Shown here piece after piece: positions 16,158 to 25,388 of a stretch of DNA of 64,000 nucleotides. The stretch covers positions 1 to 64,000 of the forward strand of contig JACKFF010000008.1 of NCBI GenBank assembly GCA_020632595.1. The letters are read 5' to 3'. A model generated the notes under the pieces. It saw only the letters and a program-made list of their open reading frames with translations, did no database searches and was not told the DNA's origin. Source of the stretch: Nitrospiraceae bacterium (GTDB lineage: Bacteria > Nitrospirota > Nitrospiria > Nitrospirales > UBA8639). Position numbers and translations under genes: made by a program. How positions within the stretch are numbered: position 1 is the stretch's first letter; each line of letters starts with the position of its first letter.

Positions 16158-19100
16158 ATGTTTCACATGAAATCAAGGAAAGCGATCACCACACTTTCCA
16201 TTGGATTGTTAGTCGGAGGGTCCAGTTTTTTGTCAGGAGGAACCCTCCTGGCAGAAGAAAATCAGGACAAAGTTATTCATACCACGGGAATGGTTCATCA
16301 AGAGTCTCCTGAATGGGCGGAGCGTTTGAAAGGCCAGACCATTATGGAGGACACCAAGGAAGGCCGACCCAATCGAGCGGCCATGGTGGAACGCCAACAT
16401 GATCGGGTCATGCTAAGAATGGAAAGAGAGTCCGGCGCTCAACATGGTGGTGACCATACGGCTACCGGTTTTTACAACACGATGACCAATATGCACCAAT
16501 ATGGGGCCGGAGGCCAGGATTTACTTTTGGCATCTGATCGTAATGTGGAGCCTGTGGCAGCGAGTGGTGGAAATTGTCCTTCAACTGCCCCTGTCAGGCA
16601 TTATGATATTTCGGCCATCAATGCCGAGATTACCCTCAATCAATGGCTTGATTACTATCCTGGCTATATGTATGTGCTGACCGAAAATATCGATAAGGTG
16701 CGGGAAGAGGAAGCCAAGAATGCTGAAGCGAGAGAGGTGGATGGCCATGGTGACCCTGGCGCGGTTACTAACGGTCTTCAGGATCAATGGATCCAACCTT
16801 TGGTGATCAGAGGAAATCAAGGGGATTGCGTGAAATTCACCTTCCGAAACCAACTTGAGTTTGGTGAGGAGGCCAGTCTTCACATCCATGGGTCGAATAT
16901 GGTTATCAGCAAGACTGGGCAGCCTGCGACGACAACCAATCGTGATACGGTGGCTGAAGAAGGTCAGGTCGTCGAGATGGAATGGTACATCCATCCGGAC
17001 ACCCAGGAGGGTGGTCGACAATTTCATACATTTAGTAATGATCGAGAATTGACGGTCATGGGTCTTATGGGGACATTTGTGGTTGAACCACATGGTTCCG
17101 AATATTTGAACCCATTGGGAAACGGAGACCCGACCCCAATGGCCAGCGGATGGCAAGCCATTATCAAAAATGGGACGGGACCTGATTTTCGTGAGTTCGT
17201 GCTGATTTATCATGAGGTGGGTGACGAAGCGTTTCGTCCCGTAAACAAGCATGGTGATTTCTTACCCCAACGGGATCCTCTCACTGATGCCTATCGGCCA
17301 GGAGCGCGGGCTCTGAATTATCGGAGTGAGCCATTTGGTATCAACAACATGCATGTGCAGCATGAATATTTCGGGTTTGAAGACGAATCCATGGGATATA
17401 GTTCCTACACCTTTGGTGATGCCCCAACGACGATCCCTCGATCCTATCTTGGGGATCCGGCCAAGTTCAGGTTGGTTCACGGAGGGTCTGAGGTATTCCA
17501 TTCCCACCATCCACATGGGGGAACGATCAGATGGCCAAGAAGCCCACGGGCGATTGATCAAATGCCGATGTGGCATGCCTCAAAAAATGGTCCGGTTAAA
17601 TATCCGGTTATCAGGACAAAAACTGACCGGGTTGATGTCGAGGTGATTGGGCCATCAGAAGCGTTGGATTTGGAGACGGAATGTGGGTCTGGCTTATGCC
17701 AACAACTGGCGGGTGATTTCTTGTTCCACTGCCATGTCGCCCATCATTACGTTGCAGGAATGTGGGGGTATTGGCGGGTTTATAATACTCTGCAAACAGA
17801 CGACAACCGTACGGATGTCATGCCAAACCTCAGAGAGTTGCCTGATAGAAAAGGACGGATGCAGGTGGGTGTCACTTCAGATCAATTGATTGGTAAAACC
17901 GTCGATTGGTTTGGGAAAACATTTACCATCGTGGAAAAAGGAAAGAGCAATTGGAAATCGAACCCGGCGGTCATCAATATCAAAGAATGGGTGGAAATTC
18001 AGTTGCCGGCCCAAGGGAAACCTGGTCATAAAGACGACGAAAAGGGCCAAATTATTTCCTATGATGCGACGGTACTGGATTGGGCATGGGATGGTAATAA
18101 GGCCATGTCTGAGAAAGAGAGCACAATCGAGAATCCAAAATACCATTCGCCAACCCCGGGAAAACGGCGCCCAATTCTGTTTGAGCCAAGGACGGGGAAG
18201 GTATCTTGGCCGCATCTGACTCCACATTTCGGTAAACGGGTCATGTTCCCACCAAATCATAATCCGGCCCCATGGTTGGAAATGATTCATCAAGATGAAA
18301 ATGGTCTACGAACCTCTGAGCCTGCCAAACCAGGAGAAAATGGCCGGTGGAGTTTATGCCCGGAGAATGCGGGACGAAAATATTACAACATTCATTTCAT
18401 CAATACTCCCATTGAAATGGCCGGGGCCCAGGGTAAGGAAGCTCCTGTCATTGATCCTTACGGATTGATTTATGTCCTCCATGAAGAGGAAGAGGAAGTA
18501 CGAAAAAATAATGACAAAAAATTACCGTTGGTGTTTCGTGCCAATGTCTATGATTGTGTGGACTATACGCTGACCAGCGAATGGTTGGATGACGATTTTA
18601 CAAATTTTCAATCATCTAAAATTAACATTCATCCTCATTTCCTTCAATTTGACAACCAGGCATCGGATGGAGTGATTACCGGTTTTTCCTACGAGCAGTC
18701 GGTCCGTCCATTTACCATGTTGGAGAAAAAGACCAAAAAAGGCTTGCCCGTCCCCATGAATACCGTTTTGACGGGCAAAGCAAAAAAGGGCGATTCCAGC
18801 ATTAAGGTTAAAAATGCAGCACAATACCATGTCAATACGGAATTACTGGTCGGCGCCGATAATGTTAAAGGCAACGAGATTCGACGCATCAAATCGATCA
18901 AAGGGGACACCATTTCCTTTGTTCGACCCCTGCAGCATGATCATCCAGCAGGGGATATCGTGACCGTGGAATTTGTTCGCTCACGACTTTGGGCGGATGC
19001 TGACGTGGGAACGGTATTTTGGCATGATCATGCCTTCGGTGCCACCACGTGGCCACATGGTGGATTCGGCACATTAGTTGTGGAACCGGTTGGATCAACC

Positions 19101-21035
19101 TACCATGATCCTAAGACTGGAAAGCTTGTCAGGAGCGGGCCCATCGCGGACATCCATACGGTAGAACCGGTCGGGTATGGTGTTGATAATAGTTTCCGGG
19201 AAATGGTGGTCCAAGTTCATGATACCGTTCCGCATACGGTTAATATTGTGACGGCTGGTAACCCACCTGGACAGCCGGTCGAAGTAGCCCTGGAAGCAGG
19301 CAAAACGGTGTCATTTATGATGCCGGAAAAAATTCTCATGACCCCAATGCCCTTCCTCAACGGAGGGACGCATACGACGGGAAGCGGTCTCAATTTCAGG
19401 GCAGAACCCATTGCCCAACGTTTAGCCGTGAATCCTGATGCTTCCAAAATATTCAGTAGCGCTGAACATGGTGATCCGGACACGCCGTTATTAAGGGCGT
19501 ACCTGGGAGATACCGTGGTTTTCCGTCTTTTGCATACCCTCATGAATGAAACGATGACCTGGACATTATCAGGGCACACGTTCTTGAGTGAGCGATATGC
19601 CGGGGATGCCAATAGAAAAAATTCCATGCATATTGGTATTGCCGAGCGATATGATTTAGTGGTTCCAAAGGCAGGCGGTCCACGTCTGCAACCTGGAGAC
19701 TATATTCATTTTAATGGACGGTCTTCCAAATTCTCCGAGGGAGGTTGGGGAATCCTTCGAGTCTTGGATAAGGAAACGGCCGATCTGAAACCGCTTCCGT
19801 CAGGGTATTCAGGTCGAAATGAGATTCCCAAGCCCCTTCCTGTTTGTCCTGAAGAGGCTCCGGTGAAATCATTTAATGTGGTTGCCATGGACTTTCCGGG
19901 GATGAGTTTTAATCCTAATTCTCCGGAATCCATTGAGATCGACTTTGAAAGAACCATCGAGCTGAGGAATCCTGAGGGCAAAATCTACGTCCTTGAGGAT
20001 GAGGTCACTAAAGTAGCAGGGGATTACCATCCGATGCCATTGACCATTCGAGCAAACGTTGGAGATTGCATCAAAGTGAATCTCAAAAATAAAATGAAGG
20101 AGAGCCGGGCATCGTTCTCCGCAATTTCATTGGCCTTTAATCCCAAAGATTCATTGGGGGCCAACGTTGGAAATAACCCTGGGGATCAAACGATTGCCCC
20201 AGGTGAATCAAAGACCTATACCTATTATGCTGATCCTTTTAACGGGGAGATTTCATCTCTGGTATGGGATTGGGGAAATGTGATGTTAAACCCGCGAAAC
20301 GGTTTGTTCGGGGCAGTCATCATCGGACCGAAAGGGTCTCAATACCGGGATCCAAAGACAGGTGCCGACATTTCTCTTAAAAATAGCTGGGAAGCGGATG
20401 TGATTGTTGATCGGACCATTCCTGGTCAAGAACACCGCCGAAATTACCGTGATGTAGCTTTACTCTTCCAAGATGAAGACAACATCATCGGTACCAGCTT
20501 TATGCCGTATGTTCAGAATGTGGCCGGGCTGACCGGGGTCAATTATCGCTCTGAACCCTATCTTCATAGAGAAGAGGCCGGCTGTACGCTTGGGCGCATG
20601 TTCCAACCCTGTGAGGTGGATAATCCACAAGATCCGGTAACCCCAATTATACACGCACATGCCGGGGATCCTGTGAGGATTCACGTTTTTGGTGCGAATA
20701 GCGAACAAAACGGGATGTTTAGCGTGGAAAAGCATGAATGGCCGATCGAACCATTCATGCCCGGAGCCGACCAAATCAGTGTGGTCGAATTCGCCGGATC
20801 GGAAACCATCGATGTATTTATTCCTTCCGCTGGAGGGCGTGATATGCTTGCCGCAGATTATGTCTGGAATAATCAGCGCTTGCCTTACTCCCAATCGGGT
20901 CAATGGGGGTATTTGAGGGTCCTACCTAAAAATGACCAACGGATCCTGCCTCTGGAAAGAGGTGCCAGCGATGTCAAGCAAGCTTCGATCGACGGGGTGG
21001 AGACTGGCAGGGTGTTGCCAGTGGTAGCTAAATAG
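16158..21035 (+). CDS. Giant multicopper-oxidase-like protein with three repeated modules
   Basis: A secreted 1625-residue protein with a signal peptide of about 32 residues. It is built from three related cupredoxin modules, each marked by a GSxYxxP motif (residues about 312, 978, 1392) and a later LNYRSEP-like motif (about 386, 1078, 1461). Module 1 holds multicopper-oxidase ligands: HIHG (about 242), FHSHHPHGG (about 447) and HCHVAHHYVAGM (about 523), the last including type 1 and type 3 ligands. Module 2 has HPHFLQF (about 823) and WHDHAFG (about 954). Module 3 has VWDWGNV at the equivalent place and no His cluster. Normal multicopper oxidases have 450-600 residues. The ribosome-binding site is AAGGAGG. 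The substrate is unknown. Possibilities are copper(I), iron(II), manganese(II) or a nitrogen oxide. Confidence 0.85.
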   Translation: MFHMKSRKAITTLSIGLLVGGSSFLSGGTLLAEENQDKVIHTTGMVHQESPEWAERLKGQTIMEDTKEGRPNRAAMVERQHDRVMLRMERESGAQHGGDHTATGFYNTMTNMHQYGAGGQDLLLASDRNVEPVAASGGNCPSTAPVRHYDISAINAEITLNQWLDYYPGYMYVLTENIDKVREEEAKNAEAREVDGHGDPGAVTNGLQDQWIQPLVIRGNQGDCVKFTFRNQLEFGEEASLHIHGSNMVISKTGQPATTTNRDTVAEEGQVVEMEWYIHPDTQEGGRQFHTFSNDRELTVMGLMGTFVVEPHGSEYLNPLGNGDPTPMASGWQAIIKNGTGPDFREFVLIYHEVGDEAFRPVNKHGDFLPQRDPLTDAYRPGARALNYRSEPFGINNMHVQHEYFGFEDESMGYSSYTFGDAPTTIPRSYLGDPAKFRLVHGGSEVFHSHHPHGGTIRWPRSPRAIDQMPMWHASKNGPVKYPVIRTKTDRVDVEVIGPSEALDLETECGSGLCQQLAGDFLFHCHVAHHYVAGMWGYWRVYNTLQTDDNRTDVMPNLRELPDRKGRMQVGVTSDQLIGKTVDWFGKTFTIVEKGKSNWKSNPAVINIKEWVEIQLPAQGKPGHKDDEKGQIISYDATVLDWAWDGNKAMSEKESTIENPKYHSPTPGKRRPILFEPRTGKVSWPHLTPHFGKRVMFPPNHNPAPWLEMIHQDENGLRTSEPAKPGENGRWSLCPENAGRKYYNIHFINTPIEMAGAQGKEAPVIDPYGLIYVLHEEEEEVRKNNDKKLPLVFRANVYDCVDYTLTSEWLDDDFTNFQSSKINIHPHFLQFDNQASDGVITGFSYEQSVRPFTMLEKKTKKGLPVPMNTVLTGKAKKGDSSIKVKNAAQYHVNTELLVGADNVKGNEIRRIKSIKGDTISFVRPLQHDHPAGDIVTVEFVRSRLWADADVGTVFWHDHAFGATTWPHGGFGTLVVEPVGSTYHDPKTGKLVRSGPIADIHTVEPVGYGVDNSFREMVVQVHDTVPHTVNIVTAGNPPGQPVEVALEAGKTVSFMMPEKILMTPMPFLNGGTHTTGSGLNFRAEPIAQRLAVNPDASKIFSSAEHGDPDTPLLRAYLGDTVVFRLLHTLMNETMTWTLSGHTFLSERYAGDANRKNSMHIGIAERYDLVVPKAGGPRLQPGDYIHFNGRSSKFSEGGWGILRVLDKETADLKPLPSGYSGRNEIPKPLPVCPEEAPVKSFNVVAMDFPGMSFNPNSPESIEIDFERTIELRNPEGKIYVLEDEVTKVAGDYHPMPLTIRANVGDCIKVNLKNKMKESRASFSAISLAFNPKDSLGANVGNNPGDQTIAPGESKTYTYYADPFNGEISSLVWDWGNVMLNPRNGLFGAVIIGPKGSQYRDPKTGADISLKNSWEADVIVDRTIPGQEHRRNYRDVALLFQDEDNIIGTSFMPYVQNVAGLTGVNYRSEPYLHREEAGCTLGRMFQPCEVDNPQDPVTPIIHAHAGDPVRIHVFGANSEQNGMFSVEKHEWPIEPFMPGADQISVVEFAGSETIDVFIPSAGGRDMLAADYVWNNQRLPYSQSGQWGYLRVLPKNDQRILPLERGASDVKQASIDGVETGRVLPVVAK

Positions 21036-21060
21036 CTAGTTTCACCATCCAGGTTTTCAG

Positions 21061-21095
21061 AATGGGGGATTCGTAAGAATCCCCCATTTTTTTTA
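21061..21095 (+). terminator. Strong rho-independent terminator
   Basis: An 11-bp stem (aatgggggatt/aatcccccatt) with a cgtaag loop is followed by at least eight T residues. It begins 26 bases after the multicopper-oxidase stop codon, so that gene is monocistronic at its 3' end. Confidence 0.92.
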
Positions 21096-21511
21096 GGTGA
21101 ATTAAAACGAACGTCTTTAAAGCTAGGTAAATTAAATTTTTATTTTAATGAGATTTGAAAATGTCATTGGAACACTTGGTATAATGACAATTTGCAAGCC
21201 TTTTTCATGTTAGGGATATTCGATTGACCTATCGTTTTTTGAATTAATTTATATTGACCATGGATTAAACTGATTAAGGCAATGCAGTGAGGCCGATTAT
21301 GGTCGTTGCATCAGACGCCTTGACCTCACAAAAGGGTGAAGTTACGATTCGGTCCATTCAATGACCATACTGAAATACAAAACTTGGGGTTCCCAGCAAA
21401 TGCCTTCTTTCCCGAACGACACAAAGAGATCAGAGCTTGTCGTTGGGATGGTGAATTCTCCAATTTTTCCATCAGTGGCGTCTTAGTCGTCGGATTAATT
21501 TGGAGGTGTTT
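21096..21511. other. Intergenic region with a TATAAT box
   Basis: No gene is visible between the terminator and the next start at 21512. A perfect TATAAT lies at 21180-21185, with TTGAAA 19 bases upstream. The spacing is too long for an ideal sigma-70 promoter. An in-frame stretch on the plus strand from 21336 does not look like protein. Confidence 0.35.
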
Positions 21512-22453
21512 ATGTGTGAAAGAGAGAGCAGAAAGTGTCTTGGGGTAATGGGTCTGATGGTGGCCGGTTTTATTTTTATGTCCGGGATGAAGGTATGGGC
21601 ACTGGACGTGTCTGATATTCGGCCGGAGTGGACGGAAGAGGGCAAGAGGTTGGCTTTGCAACGGATTCAATGGCCTACCAAAGAAAAGAGAGTGGTAATT
21701 CCAGCCGGATGGTTTACCATGGGAAGTAATAAAAAAATAGACAGGAAGGCCTACCGGCCTGAAATGCCTCAACACCAGGTGTATCTGGATGCTTTTGAAA
21801 TTGATGCCTATGAAGTTACCGCTTTGGAGTATTTGCGTTTTGTCGTAGACACTGGCCGTCCGCCATTGCCTGACTGGAAATTTGACGGGGGAAACTTTCA
21901 GGAGAGTATGGCCCATCATCCCGTGATGCATGTCACCTGGTATGAAGCAGATGCCTATTGCCGCTGGGCCGGCAAGCGGCTCCCTACGGAAGCAGAATGG
22001 GAAAAAGCGGCCAGGGGAACGGATGGACGAATTTATCCGTGGGGGAATACGCCGGCAGGCCTGACACGTGCCAATTTTGGGAGATCGGGTATATCCGGTC
22101 CGGTCCGTGATCGTCCCGAGCGGTTGCTCCTATATCCACCTATTATTTCTGTTGATAAGTATGAAATCGGAGTAAGTCCCTATAATGTTTTCCAAATGGC
22201 AGGGAATGTCGCTGAATGGGTGAACGATTGGTACGATCCGGCCTACTATCAGACGGCTCCGGACCGAAACCCTCAAGGCCCGTCTACCGGTGAACACCGG
22301 GTATTTCGTGGTGGAGGATGGATGGACAGTACTCCGACCGTACGGACAGCCCAGCGCAATGGAACAGCTCCCGAGACACAAGCCAACTGGCTTGGCTTTC
22401 GGTGTGCTGCCGGATTGAAAAAAGATCTTACCCATTCAATCCCAGCTCCTTGA
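21512..22453 (+). CDS. Exported sulfatase-modifying-factor (FGE)-like protein, non-catalytic
   Basis: A 313-residue protein with an N-terminal hydrophobic export segment (about 10-33), then an FGE-sulfatase (PF03781) domain. The domain hallmarks are IPAGWFTMGS, HPVMHVTWYEADAYCRWAGKR, RLPTEAEWEKAARG, MAGNVAEWVNDWY and LGFRCA. True formylglycine-generating enzymes have two catalytic cysteines in the segment after RGGS. Here it reads FRGGGWMDSTP with none, so the protein is probably a binding or structural variant. The start is ATG 21512, with GGAGG 6 bases upstream. It lies between the multicopper oxidase and the blue-copper genes and may serve the same periplasmic machinery. Confidence 0.85.
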   Translation: MCERESRKCLGVMGLMVAGFIFMSGMKVWALDVSDIRPEWTEEGKRLALQRIQWPTKEKRVVIPAGWFTMGSNKKIDRKAYRPEMPQHQVYLDAFEIDAYEVTALEYLRFVVDTGRPPLPDWKFDGGNFQESMAHHPVMHVTWYEADAYCRWAGKRLPTEAEWEKAARGTDGRIYPWGNTPAGLTRANFGRSGISGPVRDRPERLLLYPPIISVDKYEIGVSPYNVFQMAGNVAEWVNDWYDPAYYQTAPDRNPQGPSTGEHRVFRGGGWMDSTPTVRTAQRNGTAPETQANWLGFRCAAGLKKDLTHSIPAP

Positions 22454-22823
22454 AAGTAAATAGTGAATGTATGCTTGTTTCTGAGCTGGGTTCCATTCAT
22501 TTTTTATAAAAATTATTTATTCTTATAAATCTCCTTCTCTTCGAGGGAGTGCACTGTACGAGTTTTAGAGGGTTTGAGTGATCAAAAACGCTCAGAGTTG
22601 AATTTCGGACGACCCTAATGTGTTAGGGTAACAAGTGAAGAGCGATATCACACAAAAAAGTCCCCCATACTCTTTTGAGTTGTTCGGAAAAAATTTTAAA
22701 GGCTTGAGTGTGTGTCGTAGCATGTGATTTTTGGTGCTTTCCGCTTATAGAATTTTTGGGAAGCAGACAGAAATTACACATAGCTATTTAATGGTGGGCA
22801 GTGATTGGAAGGAGGGAATTGGA
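22454..22823. promoter_or_regulatory. Intergenic region with a perfect hairpin before the blue-copper operon
   Basis: An inverted repeat accctaa-tgtg-ttagggt lies at 22612-22629 without a following T run, so it is more likely an operator or an RNA stem than a terminator. No other gene is visible. The ribosome-binding site GGAGG of the next gene is at 22809-22815. Confidence 0.45.
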
Positions 22824-23741
22824 ATGAGGATGAGGGTCATGGTGATCGTGATGTTCCTGATGAATGTGTCATCCATGGGGTTGGCCTATCAGGAAAGCCC
22901 GGTCAGCAATGGAGGGGCAATTCAAGGCCATGTTCGCATTCTTGGGGAACGCCCAAGACCGATGGCGTTTAATCTCGTTACGATCCCGGATGCCGTCTAT
23001 TGCGGAAGAATTTCTACCGGAACCGGGTGGCGCATTGTTGAAGATTTTATTATTGGGCCCCAGGGGTCGCTAAAGGATGCGGTGGTGATGGTGAAAGGGG
23101 TAGAGAAAGGCAAACCGTTTTCTTTGCCAAAGGTTGAGGTTGAAGCCATTGATTGTGATTTTTTGCCTTTTGTTAATGTGTTACGCGACCAGGATGAAAT
23201 TACCGTGATCAATATGGATCCGGTAGAACATGATATCCAGGGGTATGAAACGGCCAGAGAACGAGGTGCCAGGGTCTTGTTTAATCGTCCCTTGCCCATG
23301 AATCCCTTTCATAATGTGGTTGGTATGTTTGGAAAAAACGTCCATACCCATCTACCCGGAAAACCGATGATTGAAAAAATTCATTTGCGAAAAGGACGGG
23401 ATGTATTTGTCATGCAATGTGGTTTTCATCCCTATATGTTTTCATGGGGATTAGTGGTGGATAATCCCTATTATTCGATTTCCAAAGAGGATGGAGCCTA
23501 CGACATTCGCGACATTCCGGCAGGAGAATATCAAGTGACTGTCTGGCACCCTGGTATGAAGTCCTATTTAGAAAAAACCGTTCGTGTGGAATCGGGAAAA
23601 ACGCTGACATTGGATTTCCAATATGAGTCTCCCCAAGGGCGGAGAAGCGTGCATGAAATGCAGGAGAATCCGCATTTTGGACTGGAGATGCTTGGAGAGG
23701 GCGTTGAGATTATCCCGTCGTTACGACGGCAGGTTCCCTGA
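22824..23741 (+). CDS. Blue-copper/carboxypeptidase-regulatory-like exported protein, copy 1
   Basis: A 305-residue exported protein with a signal peptide (cleavage near GLAYQES). A cupredoxin-like domain carries His136 (VEHDIQGYE) and the loop QCGFHPYM with Cys199, His202 and Met205. This is the C-x2-H-x2-M arrangement of a type 1 (blue) copper site. A C-terminal beta-sandwich of the carboxypeptidase-regulatory type follows (YDIRDIPAGEYQVTVWHPG). It is most similar to the next gene and to the gene at 29108. The ATG 22824 has a GGAGG ribosome-binding site. An upstream in-frame ATG at 22731 would hide the signal peptide. A role as periplasmic electron carrier or copper binder is inferred. Confidence 0.8.
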   Translation: MRMRVMVIVMFLMNVSSMGLAYQESPVSNGGAIQGHVRILGERPRPMAFNLVTIPDAVYCGRISTGTGWRIVEDFIIGPQGSLKDAVVMVKGVEKGKPFSLPKVEVEAIDCDFLPFVNVLRDQDEITVINMDPVEHDIQGYETARERGARVLFNRPLPMNPFHNVVGMFGKNVHTHLPGKPMIEKIHLRKGRDVFVMQCGFHPYMFSWGLVVDNPYYSISKEDGAYDIRDIPAGEYQVTVWHPGMKSYLEKTVRVESGKTLTLDFQYESPQGRRSVHEMQENPHFGLEMLGEGVEIIPSLRRQVP

Positions 23742-23756
23742 GGGAATGAGGTGATC

Positions 23757-24677
23757 ATGAATAAAAATCGAATAGTAAAAATTGTGGTCATAAGTCTGCT
23801 CTGGATCAACAGTTCGACCGCTTTCGCTTATGAAGTGATTGACGTTACGGAAGGGGGCACTATTGTTGGTACGGTGACCCTCAAGGGCATTCCGCCCTCT
23901 CCTAAAGCGTATAATCTCGTGACGTTCCCTGATCCAGAGTATTGCGGCCGCATTTCTGACGGTCAGGGTTGGCGGCTACTTAAGGATTTTGTGGTAAATG
24001 ATAACAACCAACTTCAAGGCGTCGTGATGGTGGTTGAAGGCGTGAATGCCGGAAAACCTTTTTCCCTTTCTATTCCGAAGGTGGAAGCCCGGGACTGTCA
24101 ATTTCTCCCATTTACGACGGTGGTGCGTAACGGGCATGGGATTGAAGTGGTGAATATGGATCCGGTCATGCATGATATTCAGGCCTATGAGACGTCGTTG
24201 AGCCAAGGGACACGGGTGTTATTTAATTCTCCTCTGCCCTTTAATTCTCGACATCAACGAGAGAATATCCATGCGACGCATGAGCATCTGCCTGGGCAAT
24301 CTTTGGTTCATCAATTTCAACTGAGCAAGGGACGAAAAACTTTTGTGATGCAGTGCGGGTTCCACGCTTACATGGAAAGCTGGGCCGTTGCGGTGGATAA
24401 TCCCTATTTCAGCTTTACTAATGAAAAGGGAGAGTATGTCATTTCATCACTCCCGCCTGGAAGTTATCGTATTCGGGCCTGGCATCCAAGTGTCAAACAT
24501 GAGCAGGTTTATGAATTTTCGGTGGAACCCAACCAAACCGTGCGGAGGGATTTTTCCTTGGAGTCTCCCGTGGGTCGTTGGACACCACATACCATTCAGA
24601 CCCCGGCTCGATTTACCGCCGGTGCCCTGGGCCATCCTGTTTTGATAGAGCCGCTGGTTGAACACCAAAGGCCATGA
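23757..24677 (+). CDS. Blue-copper/carboxypeptidase-regulatory-like exported protein, copy 2
   Basis: A 306-residue tandem paralogue of the previous gene. A signal peptide ends near STAFA-YEV. Candidate copper ligands are His139 (VMHDIQAYE), Cys200, His203 and Met206 (QCGFHAYM). The C-terminal beta domain (YVISSLPPGSYRIRAWHPS) aligns with that of copy 1. Start ATG 23757 has GAGG a few bases upstream. The gene begins 15 bases after copy 1 and ends overlapping the next start by 4 bases (ATGA), so the cluster is one operon. Confidence 0.8.
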   Translation: MNKNRIVKIVVISLLWINSSTAFAYEVIDVTEGGTIVGTVTLKGIPPSPKAYNLVTFPDPEYCGRISDGQGWRLLKDFVVNDNNQLQGVVMVVEGVNAGKPFSLSIPKVEARDCQFLPFTTVVRNGHGIEVVNMDPVMHDIQAYETSLSQGTRVLFNSPLPFNSRHQRENIHATHEHLPGQSLVHQFQLSKGRKTFVMQCGFHAYMESWAVAVDNPYFSFTNEKGEYVISSLPPGSYRIRAWHPSVKHEQVYEFSVEPNQTVRRDFSLESPVGRWTPHTIQTPARFTAGALGHPVLIEPLVEHQRP

Positions 24678-25348
24678 AATGGATAGACTTCTTCCTCCTT
24701 CTCTCCCGCACTTGTGATAAAACGTTTGCAGGGCTCGTTGTTTGTGCCATTTTTGGAACGGTGGCTTGGTTCCCGTTACCCTGGGGCTTTGCCGGCTCTT
24801 CCAATTTTCCCCTCAATGGTCCCGCAGAATTTTCGGCGAGACTGATATGGAAAACCGGAGGACGAACCGCCAATGCCCAGTTATTTGTAAAAAATGACCG
24901 GTATCGAATTGAACCGTCAGGGGGAATACGAACAGAGTTAGGCTATGCAAGTGTCCTCATTATTCGATTGGATGAACAAAAAATCTGGTATGTGTTTTCG
25001 CAACGCCGAATAATTGTGAGCGTTCCCTTAACTCTGGATTATTTGTTACCATTTTCCATTAAGTTGGAAGGAGAAACGAGTCGAACGGTTATTGGGGAAT
25101 CCATGGTAGGCGATCAACCAGCCCTGCTCTATGACGTGGAGGTCAAAGCTCGGTCTGGCCAACTGGAACGTTACTTCGAATGGGTGGATCCTCAACGAGG
25201 GGTTCTCTTGAAACTCTTAAGTCAGGATCGTGATTGGTTTGTGGAATATCATCATGTGGTAATTTCTTCGCAACCCGATTATTACTTTGACGCGCCTTTG
25301 GGCTATCGAATTATTGAGGCTCAGGAAGCCCCGGTTCCGAGAGGGTAG
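24674..25348 (+). CDS. Exported protein of unknown function, LolA-like fold possible
   Basis: A 224-residue protein whose N terminus has a hydrophobic segment (about 15-40), so it is likely exported or membrane-anchored. The rest is beta-rich (FSARLIWKTGG, NDRYRIEP, KIWYVFSQRR, YFEWVDPQRGVLLKL). This pattern resembles LolA/LppX-type lipoprotein-carrier folds or DUF4412 domains, but similarity is too weak for a firm call. Translation is coupled to the upstream blue-copper gene by a 4-base overlap. A carrier or assembly role for the copper proteins is possible. Confidence 0.62.
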   Translation: MKWIDFFLLLSRTCDKTFAGLVVCAIFGTVAWFPLPWGFAGSSNFPLNGPAEFSARLIWKTGGRTANAQLFVKNDRYRIEPSGGIRTELGYASVLIIRLDEQKIWYVFSQRRIIVSVPLTLDYLLPFSIKLEGETSRTVIGESMVGDQPALLYDVEVKARSGQLERYFEWVDPQRGVLLKLLSQDRDWFVEYHHVVISSQPDYYFDAPLGYRIIEAQEAPVPRG

Positions 25349-25388
25349 AAATATGATATGGCTAGGAAATGGGGGTAAACAATAAAGG

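Noticed and set aside
16581..17252. Long antisense frame inside the multicopper-oxidase-like gene
   Set aside because: It lies fully within a conserved coding region on the other strand and has no recognisable domain.
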